This document shows, piece by piece, positions 1 to 6,105 of a stretch of 9,049 nt of DNA. Each line of letters begins with the position of its first letter. Position 1 is the first letter of the stretch. The DNA comes from Mycobacterium sp. (GTDB lineage Bacteria > Actinomycetota > Actinomycetes > Mycobacteriales > Mycobacteriaceae). The stretch is from the NCBI GenBank assembly GCA_025965815.1, contig JAOPWF010000251.1, positions 1-9,049 of the forward strand. Direction: 5' to 3'. Under the pieces are notes generated by a model. It was not told the DNA's origin. It saw nothing but the letters and a program-made list of their open reading frames with translations, and searched no databases. The translations under genes and the position numbers were made by a program.

Positions 1-188
1 AACCGGTTGCGGTCCAGCGGAAAGACCCCATTGAGGAACGTGTCCCACTGCTGAATCGTCAGGGTCCGGTCCTTGCCGTCCACCAGAGAAAGCTCGTTGT
101 CCAACCCAGCATGAGAAGTGCCAGTGCTCACGAACAGGGCCGCCACAGCAGCCACCATCGCGATCAGCATCCGACCGATAACCTTCAT
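1..188 (-). CDS. mspA: MspA-family outer-membrane porin, N-terminal part (cut by window edge)
   Basis: This is the first 62 codons of a mycobacterial porin on the minus strand; the rest lies left of the window. Residues 1-27 are a Sec signal peptide (MK start, hydrophobic core, cleavage after the THSA-like end TSHA). The mature part begins GLDNELSLVDG and continues through QQWDTFLNGVFPLDRNR. From memory this is nearly identical to the N-terminus of M. smegmatis MspA, with only about seven differences in 62 residues. MspA porins form octameric goblet-shaped channels in the mycolate outer membrane for small hydrophilic solutes. The ATG is preceded by AGGGAG (192-197 on the plus strand as ctccct), 3-4 bases away, which supports the start. 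Paralogues (MspB-D, PorM types) cannot be told apart from this fragment, so the symbol marks the family. The pore-constriction aspartates are outside the window. Confidence 0.95.
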   Translation of the reverse strand, partial: MKVIGRMLIAMVAAVAALFVSTGTSHAGLDNELSLVDGKDRTLTIQQWDTFLNGVFPLDRNR

Positions 189-268
189 GATCTCCCTAGC
201 TGTCGATGATGTTCGGCGTCGCTAAAGCACAGGCCACCGCACGAGACGTAACAGGTCGCAGAATCGTG

Positions 269-289
269 GCGGCTCGCCGTTTGAGCCGC
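269..289. terminator. GC-rich hairpin in the hemW-porin gap
   Basis: The 196-base gap 189-384 between the hemW stop and the porin start holds one clear structure: a 7-bp perfect stem, gcggctc (269-275) and gagccgc (283-289), with a 7-base loop. It lies about 95 bases past the hemW stop codon on the minus strand. No T-run follows on that strand. Mycobacterial terminators often lack one, so it could end hemW transcription, but it could equally be part of the porin mRNA leader. I see no convincing -10/-35 pair for the porin gene in this gap; M. smegmatis mspA is known to have a long leader, so its promoter may lie further upstream. Confidence 0.3.
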
Positions 290-384
290 GCCGGCGAGAG
301 CATCGCATCCGCTGGCTGAGAGACTGCTGAGGAAGACTTCAGAAAACAGCGCAGCCAGTGGCTCGTTGAACTTCCGACCTACGG

Positions 385-1560
385 TTAACTCAGCAGCGTT
401 CGCACCACGGCGTCGGCCAGCAGGCGCCCACGGTCGGTGAGCACCAGCCGGTCGCCGTCGTGCACCAGCAGACCGTCGGTCACCAGTTGCTCTGCGCGCA
501 CCCGCTCGTCGCCGGTCTGCTCTTCCAGCGCCAGCCCGCTTCGCAGCCGCACCCGCAGCATCACGTCCTCGGTGTGCGCGTCGTCGGCGTCCAGCACTTC
601 GAAACCCGATACCGGTAGGGTTGCGTCGCCGAGCAACTCCGCGTAGGCGCTGGGGTGCTTGACATTCCACCATCGGGTGGGCCCGACGAATCCGTGTGCA
701 CCGGGCCCGGCGCCCCACCATTCACCGCCGTCCCAGTAGCCGAGGTTGTGCCGACACTCGCCCCCAGGCCTGCTCCAGTTGGAGACCTCATACCAGTCGA
801 AGCCCGCGGCACCGAGGCGCTCGTCGAGCAGCTCGTACCGGTGAGCGACGACGTCATCGTCGGGCGGCGCGATCTCGCCGCGCCGCACCCGCCGTCCCAA
901 CGCGGTGCCGTCCTCGACGATCAGCGCGTAGGCCGATACGTGATCGACACCCGCCCCGACGGCCGCGTCGATGGAGCGCCGAAGGTCGTCGTCGGACTCC
1001 CCCGGCGTTCCGTAGATGAGATCGATGTTGACGTGGTCGAACCCTGCGGCGACGGCCTCGCGGGCCGCCTCGGGCGCGCGACCCGGCGAATGCACCCGGT
1101 CGAGCACGGCCAGCACCTGGGGAGCCACCGACTGCATGCCCAGCGACACCCGCGTGAATCCGGCCGAGCGCAGCCGCGCGAACAACTCCGGCGACGTGGA
1201 CTCCGGGTTGGCCTCGGTCGTAACCTCGGCGCCCGGACCCAGCACGAAGTTTTCCCGCACGGCGTCGAGCACCGCGGCCAGTCCGTCGCCGCCGAGCAAC
1301 GACGGGGTGCCGCCGCCGACGAAAACCGTTGACACCGGGGGTGGCGAGCCGAGCCGGGCAGCCGCCATGCCCAACTCGACGCGCAGTGCCGCGAGCCAAC
1401 CGTCGGGGTTCGCGCCGCCCAGCTCGGCGGGGGTGTAGGTGTTGAAGTCGCAGTATCCGCATCGGGTGGCGCAGAACGGCACATGGACATAGATGCCGAA
1501 CGGCCGACCGGGGGTTGCGACCAGACCGGGGAGGCTGGCCGGCGAAGCGCGGACCGTCAT
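385..1560 (-). CDS. hemW: Radical SAM heme chaperone HemW (formerly annotated HemN-like)
   Basis: A 391-residue radical-SAM protein. The [4Fe-4S]/SAM motif C30-x3-C34-x2-C37 sits in PFCATRCGYCDFN, the usual HemW form, followed by the SAM-binding glycine motif GGGTPS (82-87). The HemW-specific HNxxYW motif is present as H271-N272-Y275-W276, followed by the GAGPGAHGF segment. The C-terminal 60-70 residues form the small HemW C-terminal domain. HemW binds heme and delivers it to hemoproteins; it is not expected to be the oxygen-independent coproporphyrinogen oxidase that older annotations (hemN) suggest. The ATG at 1558-1560 has a GGGAGG ribosome-binding site 8 bases upstream (plus strand 1569-1574). 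It corresponds by position to M. tuberculosis Rv2388c. It is transcribed divergently from the nirA operon across a 314-base gap. Confidence 0.94.
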   Translation of the reverse strand: MTVRASPASLPGLVATPGRPFGIYVHVPFCATRCGYCDFNTYTPAELGGANPDGWLAALRVELGMAAARLGSPPPVSTVFVGGGTPSLLGGDGLAAVLDAVRENFVLGPGAEVTTEANPESTSPELFARLRSAGFTRVSLGMQSVAPQVLAVLDRVHSPGRAPEAAREAVAAGFDHVNIDLIYGTPGESDDDLRRSIDAAVGAGVDHVSAYALIVEDGTALGRRVRRGEIAPPDDDVVAHRYELLDERLGAAGFDWYEVSNWSRPGGECRHNLGYWDGGEWWGAGPGAHGFVGPTRWWNVKHPSAYAELLGDATLPVSGFEVLDADDAHTEDVMLRVRLRSGLALEEQTGDERVRAEQLVTDGLLVHDGDRLVLTDRGRLLADAVVRTLLS

Positions 1561-1629
1561 GTCTCCAGCCTCCCAGACGGGCCGGGCAGCCCCTTTCCGC
1601 TCACCGTGATCCCAAATTTGACCCGGTAG

Positions 1630-1657
1630 GTGACCATGGCGGCATCCGTGGCAGAAT
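1630..1657 (+). promoter_or_regulatory. Promoter for the leaderless cysteine-leader ORF and nirA operon
   Basis: A -10-like hexamer CAGAAT (1652-1657) ends exactly 7 bases before the GTG at 1665-1667. That spacing puts the transcription start on or next to the G of the GTG, as in leaderless mycobacterial mRNAs. A -35-like GTGACC (1630-1635, four of six matches to TTGACA) lies 16 bases upstream of the -10. A stronger TTGACC occurs at 1618-1623 but is too far from this -10. The assignment rests on spacing and motif only; the transcription start is not shown by the sequence. Confidence 0.6.
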
Positions 1658-1664
1658 TGGGCCC

Positions 1665-1760
1665 GTGACCGCCGCTCGCAGCTCCGATAACCGCGTCTCG
1701 CTGGTGGCTCGGCGGCATGTCGATTTCAAGCGCGTTTGCAGCTGTTGCTGTCTGCCTTGA
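1665..1760 (+). CDS. Leaderless polycysteine leader peptide (31 codons), cysteine-sensing
   Basis: A 31-codon ORF runs from GTG at 1665 to TGA at 1758-1760, ending RRHVDFKRVCSCCCLP. Four of the last seven residues are cysteine (C25, C27, C28, C29; codons 1737-1739, 1743-1751). There is no Shine-Dalgarno upstream, and a -10-like CAGAAT sits 7 bases before the GTG, so it is best read as leaderless. Leaderless polycysteine short ORFs upstream of sulfur genes are a described class in mycobacteria: ribosomes pausing at the cysteine codons when charged tRNA-Cys is scarce unmask the ribosome-binding site of the following gene. Here the following gene is nirA, 114 bases downstream, which fits that role. 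An internal in-frame GTG at 1704 is a possible shorter start, but it lacks a well-spaced -10 or a Shine-Dalgarno. The peptide itself probably has no function beyond being translated. Confidence 0.85.
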   Translation: MTAARSSDNRVSLVARRHVDFKRVCSCCCLP

Positions 1761-1874
1761 TGTCGTAGACCTGCCCACCTGTACTTCAGCTGGCCGCCGG
1801 ATCTGCGCCGCCGGACAGCCCCCGGTAATTGTGCGCGGTCCAGACGCCAGCCCTTCCCAAGGAGCGTCTCCCCC
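1737..1874 (+). promoter_or_regulatory. Cysteine-responsive attenuator with hairpin over the nirA ribosome-binding site
   Basis: The nirA Shine-Dalgarno AAGGAG (1859-1864) lies inside an inverted repeat. The outer stem is AGACGC (1842-1847) with GCGTCT (1864-1869); the inner stem is CCTT (1852-1855) with AAGG (1859-1862) around a CCC loop. Two further complementary pairs compete with it. CAGCTG in the cysteine codons (1739-1744) can pair with CAGCTG (1787-1792). GCTGGC (1789-1794) can pair with GCCAGC (1846-1851), which breaks the sequestering hairpin. A ribosome paused on the cysteine codons would block the first pair, favour the second and free the ribosome-binding site. A short direct repeat GCCGCCGG (1793-1800 and 1807-1814) lies between them. 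Complementarity is seen directly; the switching is inferred. Confidence 0.6.
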
Positions 1875-3554
1875 ATGACAGAGCAGACAAAGCCGACGAA
1901 GCCCCCCAAGCGCCGCGGCGAGGGCCAATGGGCGCTCGGCTATCGCGAACCGCTGAACGCCAACGAGCAGTCCAAGAAGGACGACAACCCGCTCAATGTG
2001 CGGGCCCGCATCGAGGACATCTACTCGAAAGCCGGCTTCGACAGCATCGACAAGGGTGACCTGCGTGGCCGTTTCCGCTGGTGGGGCCTCTACACCCAAC
2101 GCGAGGAGGGCTACGACGGCACGTGGACGGGCGACGAGAACATCGACGTCCTCGAGGCCAAGTACTTCATGCTGCGGGTGCGCTGCGACGGCGGCGCACT
2201 GTCCGTCGCATCGCTGCGCACGCTGGGCCAGATCTCGACGGACTTCGCCCGCGACACCGCCGACATCTCCGACCGCGAGAACCTGCAGTACCACTGGATC
2301 GAAGTCGAGAACATGCCGGAGATCTGGCGGCGGCTCGACGCGGTCGGGCTGCAGACCACCGAGGCGTGCGGTGACTGCCCCCGAGTGGTGCTGGGCTCCC
2401 CGCTGGCCGGAGAATCGGTCGACGAGGTGATCGATGCCACACCCGCGATCGACGAGATCGTGCGCCGCTACATCGGCAAGCCCGAGTACTCCAACCTGCC
2501 CCGCAAGTTCAAGACCGCGATCTCCGGCCAGCAGGACGTGGTCCACGAGGTCAACGACGTGTCGTTCATCGGCGTCGAGCACCCGGAGCACGGCCCCGGC
2601 CTGGACCTGTGGGTGGGCGGCGGCCTGTCCACCAACCCGATGCTGGGCCAGCGGCTCGGCGCGTGGGTGCCCCTGGACGAGGTGCCCGACGTCTGGGAAG
2701 CCGTCGTGTCGGCGTTCCGGGACTACGGCTACCGGCGGCTGCGGTCCAAGGCCAGGCTGAAGTTCCTGATCAAGGACTGGGGCATTGAGAAATTTAGGGA
2801 AGTTCTCGAGACCGAGTACCTGAAGCGGCCGCTCGTCGACGGGCCCGCGCCCGAGCCGGTGCTGCATCCGATCGACCACGTTGGCGTGCAGCGGCTGAAG
2901 AACGGGCTGAACGCGGTCGGTGTCGCGCCGATCGCCGGGCGGGTGTCGGGCACGATCCTGTCCAAGGTCGCCGACCTGGCCGAAAAGGCGGGCTCTGACC
3001 GGATTCGGTTCACCCCGTATCAGAAGCTCATCGTCCTCGATGTCGCCGACGACAAGCTGGACGAGTTGGTCGCCGGCCTGGACGCGCTGGGTCTGCCGTC
3101 GCGGCCGTCGCACTGGCGCAAGAACCTGATGGCCTGCACCGGCATCGAGTTCTGCAAGCTGTCGTTCGCCGAGACCCGCAAGCGCTCCCAGGTGCTGGTG
3201 CCGGAGCTGGAGCGACGGCTCGATGACATCAACGCCCAGCTCGACGTGCCGATCACGATCAACATCAACGGCTGCCCGAACTCGTGCGCGCGCATCCAGA
3301 TCGCCGACATCGGGTTCAAGGGCCAGATCGTCGAGGACGGCGAGGGCGGCCACACCGAGGGATTCCAGGTTCATCTGGGCGGCAGCCTCGGCCTGGACAG
3401 CGGTTTCGGGCGCAAATTGCGGCAGCACAAGGTCACCAGCGACGAGCTCGGCGACTACATCGAGCGGGTTGTCCGCAACTTCGTGAAACAACGAGAGCAC
3501 GGCGAGCGGTTCGCGAAGTGGGCATTACGAGCAGACGAGGCGGACCTAAAGTGA
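1875..3554 (+). CDS. nirA: Ferredoxin-dependent assimilatory sulfite reductase NirA/SirA
   Basis: A 559-residue siroheme/[4Fe-4S] reductase of the nitrite/sulfite reductase family. It carries out the six-electron reduction of sulfite to sulfide for cysteine synthesis in the cytoplasm, with ferredoxin as likely donor. The cluster/siroheme cysteines are C421-x5-C427 (CTGIEFC) and C467-x3-C471 (CPNSC). Y73 (in GLYTQRE) and C165 (in TTEACGD) match the Tyr-Cys pair reported as covalently linked near the active site of the M. tuberculosis enzyme; numbering is offset by four. The two-fold ferredoxin-like/siroheme half-domain repeat is visible, with conserved NLQYHWI (136-142) and RFTPYQ (378-383). 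The start is ATG 1875, 10 bases after AAGGAG. Despite the name, the locus (cysH, che1, sulfate importer) indicates sulfite, not nitrite, as substrate. Its stop overlaps the cysH start. Confidence 0.97.
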   Translation: MTEQTKPTKPPKRRGEGQWALGYREPLNANEQSKKDDNPLNVRARIEDIYSKAGFDSIDKGDLRGRFRWWGLYTQREEGYDGTWTGDENIDVLEAKYFMLRVRCDGGALSVASLRTLGQISTDFARDTADISDRENLQYHWIEVENMPEIWRRLDAVGLQTTEACGDCPRVVLGSPLAGESVDEVIDATPAIDEIVRRYIGKPEYSNLPRKFKTAISGQQDVVHEVNDVSFIGVEHPEHGPGLDLWVGGGLSTNPMLGQRLGAWVPLDEVPDVWEAVVSAFRDYGYRRLRSKARLKFLIKDWGIEKFREVLETEYLKRPLVDGPAPEPVLHPIDHVGVQRLKNGLNAVGVAPIAGRVSGTILSKVADLAEKAGSDRIRFTPYQKLIVLDVADDKLDELVAGLDALGLPSRPSHWRKNLMACTGIEFCKLSFAETRKRSQVLVPELERRLDDINAQLDVPITININGCPNSCARIQIADIGFKGQIVEDGEGGHTEGFQVHLGGSLGLDSGFGRKLRQHKVTSDELGDYIERVVRNFVKQREHGERFAKWALRADEADLK

Positions 3555-4255
3555 GCATCTTGACGACTGAGACGGACCTGCGGGCCCTGGCGGAGCGTGG
3601 CGTCGCGGAGTTGGACGGCGCGAACGCGCTCGACCTGCTGCGTTGGACCGACGAGAACTTCGCCGGCAATTACGTGGTGGCGTCCAATATGCAGGACGCG
3701 GTACTGGTCGACCTCGCCGCGAAAGTCCGGCCCGGGGTCGACATCCTCTTCCTGGACACCGGGTACCACTTCGTCGAGACGATCGGCACCCGGGACGCGG
3801 TCGAGGCCGTCTACGACGTCAACGTGGTCAACGTGACCCCCGAGCACACGGTGCCGGAGCAGGACGAGCTGCACGGCAAGGATCTGTTCGCCCGCCAGCC
3901 CAACGAGTGCTGCCGGATGCGCAAGGTGGAGCCGCTGGGCAGGGCGCTGCGCGGCTACTCCGCCTGGGTGACCGGAATCCGCCGGGTCGAAGCCCCCACC
4001 CGGGCCAACGCGCCGCTGATCACCTTCGACGAGGCGTTCGGGCTGGTGAAGATCAACCCGTTGGCGGCATGGTCCGACCAGGACATGCAGGACTACATCG
4101 ACCAACACGGTGTCCTGGTCAATCCCCTTGTCTACGAAGGCTATCCGTCCATCGGATGTGCCCCGTGCACGGCGAAGCCCGTCGACGGCGCCGACCCTCG
4201 CAGCGGACGCTGGCAGGGGCTGTCCAAGACGGAATGCGGGCTGCACGTCTCGTGA
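3551..4255 (+). CDS. cysH: Adenylylsulfate (APS) reductase, [4Fe-4S] type
   Basis: A 234-residue thioredoxin-dependent APS reductase: APS plus reduced thioredoxin gives sulfite and AMP. The iron-sulfur motif that marks APS-type rather than PAPS-type enzymes is complete: C120-C121 (ECCRMRK) and C203-x2-C206 (GCAPC). The catalytic cysteine is C229 in the C-terminal ECGLH. The LDTGYHF segment (68-74) and the NPLAAWSDQD region (169-178) are typical of the family. The GTG start (3551-3553) overlaps the nirA TGA as GTGA, with GAGG (3537-3540) ten bases upstream; the reading frame is open further upstream inside nirA, but nothing there resembles the family. M. tuberculosis CysH is, from memory, about 20 residues longer, mostly because of an insertion after RWTDE that is absent here. 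Translation is probably coupled to nirA. Confidence 0.97.
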   Translation: MSILTTETDLRALAERGVAELDGANALDLLRWTDENFAGNYVVASNMQDAVLVDLAAKVRPGVDILFLDTGYHFVETIGTRDAVEAVYDVNVVNVTPEHTVPEQDELHGKDLFARQPNECCRMRKVEPLGRALRGYSAWVTGIRRVEAPTRANAPLITFDEAFGLVKINPLAAWSDQDMQDYIDQHGVLVNPLVYEGYPSIGCAPCTAKPVDGADPRSGRWQGLSKTECGLHVS

Positions 4256-4271
4256 CAGTGATCGGACGCCC

Positions 4272-5018
4272 ATGAGCACCCTGGTGCTGACCGCACACGG
4301 CAGCGCCGACCCTCGCTCGCCGGCGATCACACAAGCCGTCGCCGGCCGGATTCGCCGGCTGCGGCCCCGTCTCGACGTGCGGGTGGCGTTCTGCGAACAG
4401 ACGTCGCCGAATGTGCGTGACGTGCTGTCCGGCGTGGCCGATGACCGCAGCGGCGGTGCGGTGGTCACCCCACTGCTGCTTGCCAACGCATACCACGCCC
4501 GCGTGGACATCCCCGGCATGATCGCCGACTCCGGCGTCCGGCAGCGCGGGCTGCCTGTCGAGCGGGCCGACGTGCTCGGCGAGGATGCACGGCTGCTGCG
4601 GGTGCTGCGCGAGCGGCTGACCGGGCTTGGCGTGTCGCGACTCGACGGCGACCTCGGAGTCCTGTTGGTGGCGGTGGGCTCCTCCGACAACGCCGCGAAC
4701 GCGCAGACGGCGACCGTGGCCTCGGCGGTCGCGGCGGGCACCCGATGGGCCGGTGCGGCAATGGCGTTCGCGACCGGACCCTTCAACCCGGCGAAGCCGA
4801 CGGTGGCCGAGGCGGCGGTTCGACTGCGCTCCGGCGGGGCCACCCGACTTGTGATCGCGCCGTGGTTCCTGGCCCCGGGACGCATCACCGACCGAGTCGC
4901 CGCCTACGCCCGCGACGAGGCCATTCCGATGGCCCAGCCGCTGGGTGCGCACCGACTGGTCGCCGAGACGGTCCTGGATCGCTACGACGCCGCCGTGGCC
5001 GCGCGTGCAGCGGCCTGA
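4272..5018 (+). CDS. che1: Sirohydrochlorin ferrochelatase (CbiX/SirB-like)
   Basis: A 248-residue chelatase of the CbiX/SirB family, probably inserting Fe2+ into sirohydrochlorin to make the siroheme used by NirA. The N-terminal half carries the family signature LTAHGSADPRS with metal-ligand H9, and the second histidine H75 in LLLANAYHARVDIPG. The protein is a two-lobed pseudo-repeat. The C-terminal lobe begins at about residue 129 (GVLLVAVGSSDNAANAQ) and has the APWFLAPGRITDRV segment (196-209) but no histidines at the matching positions, so metal binding is assigned to the first lobe. It starts at ATG 4272, 16 bases after the cysH stop; no strong Shine-Dalgarno is visible. It matches M. 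tuberculosis Rv2393 by position. Cobaltochelatase activity cannot be excluded from sequence, but linkage to nirA favours iron. The siroheme methyltransferase is not in this window. Confidence 0.9.
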   Translation: MSTLVLTAHGSADPRSPAITQAVAGRIRRLRPRLDVRVAFCEQTSPNVRDVLSGVADDRSGGAVVTPLLLANAYHARVDIPGMIADSGVRQRGLPVERADVLGEDARLLRVLRERLTGLGVSRLDGDLGVLLVAVGSSDNAANAQTATVASAVAAGTRWAGAAMAFATGPFNPAKPTVAEAAVRLRSGGATRLVIAPWFLAPGRITDRVAAYARDEAIPMAQPLGAHRLVAETVLDRYDAAVAARAAA

Positions 5019-5027
5019 GTCTCAGGC
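5013..5027. terminator. Palindrome joining the two convergent stop codons; possible shared terminator
   Basis: GCCTGAG (5013-5019) and CTCAGGC (5021-5027) form a perfect inverted repeat around a single central T. It contains the che1 stop TGA (5016-5018) and the cysA stop (5022-5024, read as TGA on the minus strand). Folded in RNA it would give a 6-bp stem with a GTC-type 3-base loop on either strand. No T-run follows on either side, so intrinsic termination is doubtful. It is nevertheless the only structure available where two operons converge with 3 bases between them. Confidence 0.35.
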
Positions 5028-6083
5028 AGACGTCAGCGACGCCTGGTCTTCGTCGGCCGGATCGGATTTCGGCACATGGGTCTCCCACGGGATGGGCGGA
5101 ACCCGCGTCGCGCGCACATAGACGGTGTCCCCGTCGCGCAACCCCAGCGCCTCCGCGTCTCCCCTGGTGATCTGGGCGGTGAACGGTGCTCCGGTGGGCG
5201 CGCTGGTCAACTCGACACGAACTTCGAAGCCCAGGTAGACAACCCGGTCGATGGTGGCCTTGATGACACCAGTGGATTCCGCCGTGCCGTCGTCGGCGGC
5301 GATCGCCATGTCGGGATTGCGACCGACGCGAATGTCGTGCGGCCGCACCAGAATCCCGTTCAACGAGGACACCGCACCCAGGAATGACATCACGAAACTA
5401 TTTGCGGGGCTGTCGTAGACCTCGGTTGGCGAGCCGACCTGCTCGATGCGCCCCTTGTTGAGGACCGCGATCCGGTCGGCCACGTCGAGTGCCTCGGCCT
5501 GGTCGTGGGTGACGAGCACCGTGGTGACATGCACCTCGTCGTGCAGCCGCCGCAGCCATGCGCGCAGATCCTGACGCACCTTGGCGTCCAGCGCACCGAA
5601 GGGCTCGTCGAGCAGCAGCACCTGCGGGTCTACCGCGAGCGCGCGGGCGAGAGCCATCCGCTGGCGCTGTCCGCCGGACAGCTGGTTCGGGTAGCGGGTT
5701 TGAAAGCCGCTGAGCCCGACCACTTCCAGCAGGTTGTCGACCTTCTCCTTGATTTCGGTCTTCGGTCGCTTGCGGATCTTCAGCCCGAACGCGACGTTGT
5801 CGCGCACCGTGAGGTGCTTGAACGCCGCGTAGTGCTGAAAGACGAATCCGATGCCGCGGCGCTGCGGCGGCACTTTCGTGACGTCGTGGCCGTCGATGGT
5901 GATGGTGCCGGTGTCGGGCTCGTCCAGGCCGGCGATGGCCCGCAACAGCGTCGACTTGCCCGAGCCGCTGGGGCCGAGCAACGCGGTCAGTGAACCCGAG
6001 GGCACCACGAAGTCGATGTTGTCGAGCGCGACGAAGTCGCCGTAGCGCTTATTGGCGCCACGCACTGTGATCGCGTCGGTCAT
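5022..6083 (-). CDS. cysA: Sulfate ABC transporter ATP-binding protein CysA
   Basis: A 353-residue ABC ATPase that drives sulfate (and probably thiosulfate) import through CysT/CysW. Motifs in order: Walker [10 protein letters not shown] (37-45), Q-loop Q83 in FVFQHYA, signature LSGGQRQR (135-142), Walker B VLLLDE (155-160) with catalytic E160, and switch histidine H193 in [10 protein letters not shown]. The region after about residue 240 is the regulatory/TOBE-like domain of CysA-type ATPases. ATG at 6081-6083 was chosen over the upstream in-frame ATG because [15 protein letters not shown] is the usual N-terminus and AAGGAGA lies about 9 bases before it; the longer form would run back into cysW. 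It is the last gene of the importer operon, 22 bases after the cysW stop. Confidence 0.96.
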   Translation of the reverse strand: MTDAITVRGANKRYGDFVALDNIDFVVPSGSLTALLGPSGSGKSTLLRAIAGLDEPDTGTITIDGHDVTKVPPQRRGIGFVFQHYAAFKHLTVRDNVAFGLKIRKRPKTEIKEKVDNLLEVVGLSGFQTRYPNQLSGGQRQRMALARALAVDPQVLLLDEPFGALDAKVRQDLRAWLRRLHDEVHVTTVLVTHDQAEALDVADRIAVLNKGRIEQVGSPTEVYDSPANSFVMSFLGAVSSLNGILVRPHDIRVGRNPDMAIAADDGTAESTGVIKATIDRVVYLGFEVRVELTSAPTGAPFTAQITRGDAEALGLRDGDTVYVRATRVPPIPWETHVPKSDPADEDQASLTSA

Positions 6084-6105
6084 GTTCACCAGTCTCCTTG
6101 CGTAC

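Noticed and set aside
185..721. A 178-codon minus-strand frame across the hemW 3' end and the intergenic gap
   Set aside because: Its first two-thirds are out of frame with hemW and arginine-rich, which is the usual alternative-frame composition; it has no ribosome-binding site and no recognisable domain.
655..1438. Several plus-strand frames opposite hemW (225 and 140 codons)
   Set aside because: Antisense shadows of hemW, which carries the radical-SAM and HNxxYW motifs in its own frame.
1618..1623. TTGACC as the -35 of the nirA leader promoter
   Set aside because: It is 28 bases from the -10 CAGAAT, far outside the normal 16-19 base spacing, and no better -10 exists at the right distance.
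1557..3500. A 647-codon open frame on the minus strand opposite nirA
   Set aside because: It is the antisense shadow of nirA in GC-rich DNA: composition is low-complexity (D, V, L, A, R runs), no domain is recognisable, and nirA on the plus strand has complete family motifs.
3455..4888. A 477-codon minus-strand frame opposite cysH and che1
   Set aside because: Rich in R, S, T and A with no motifs, while the plus-strand genes have all catalytic residues; an antisense GC-frame artefact.
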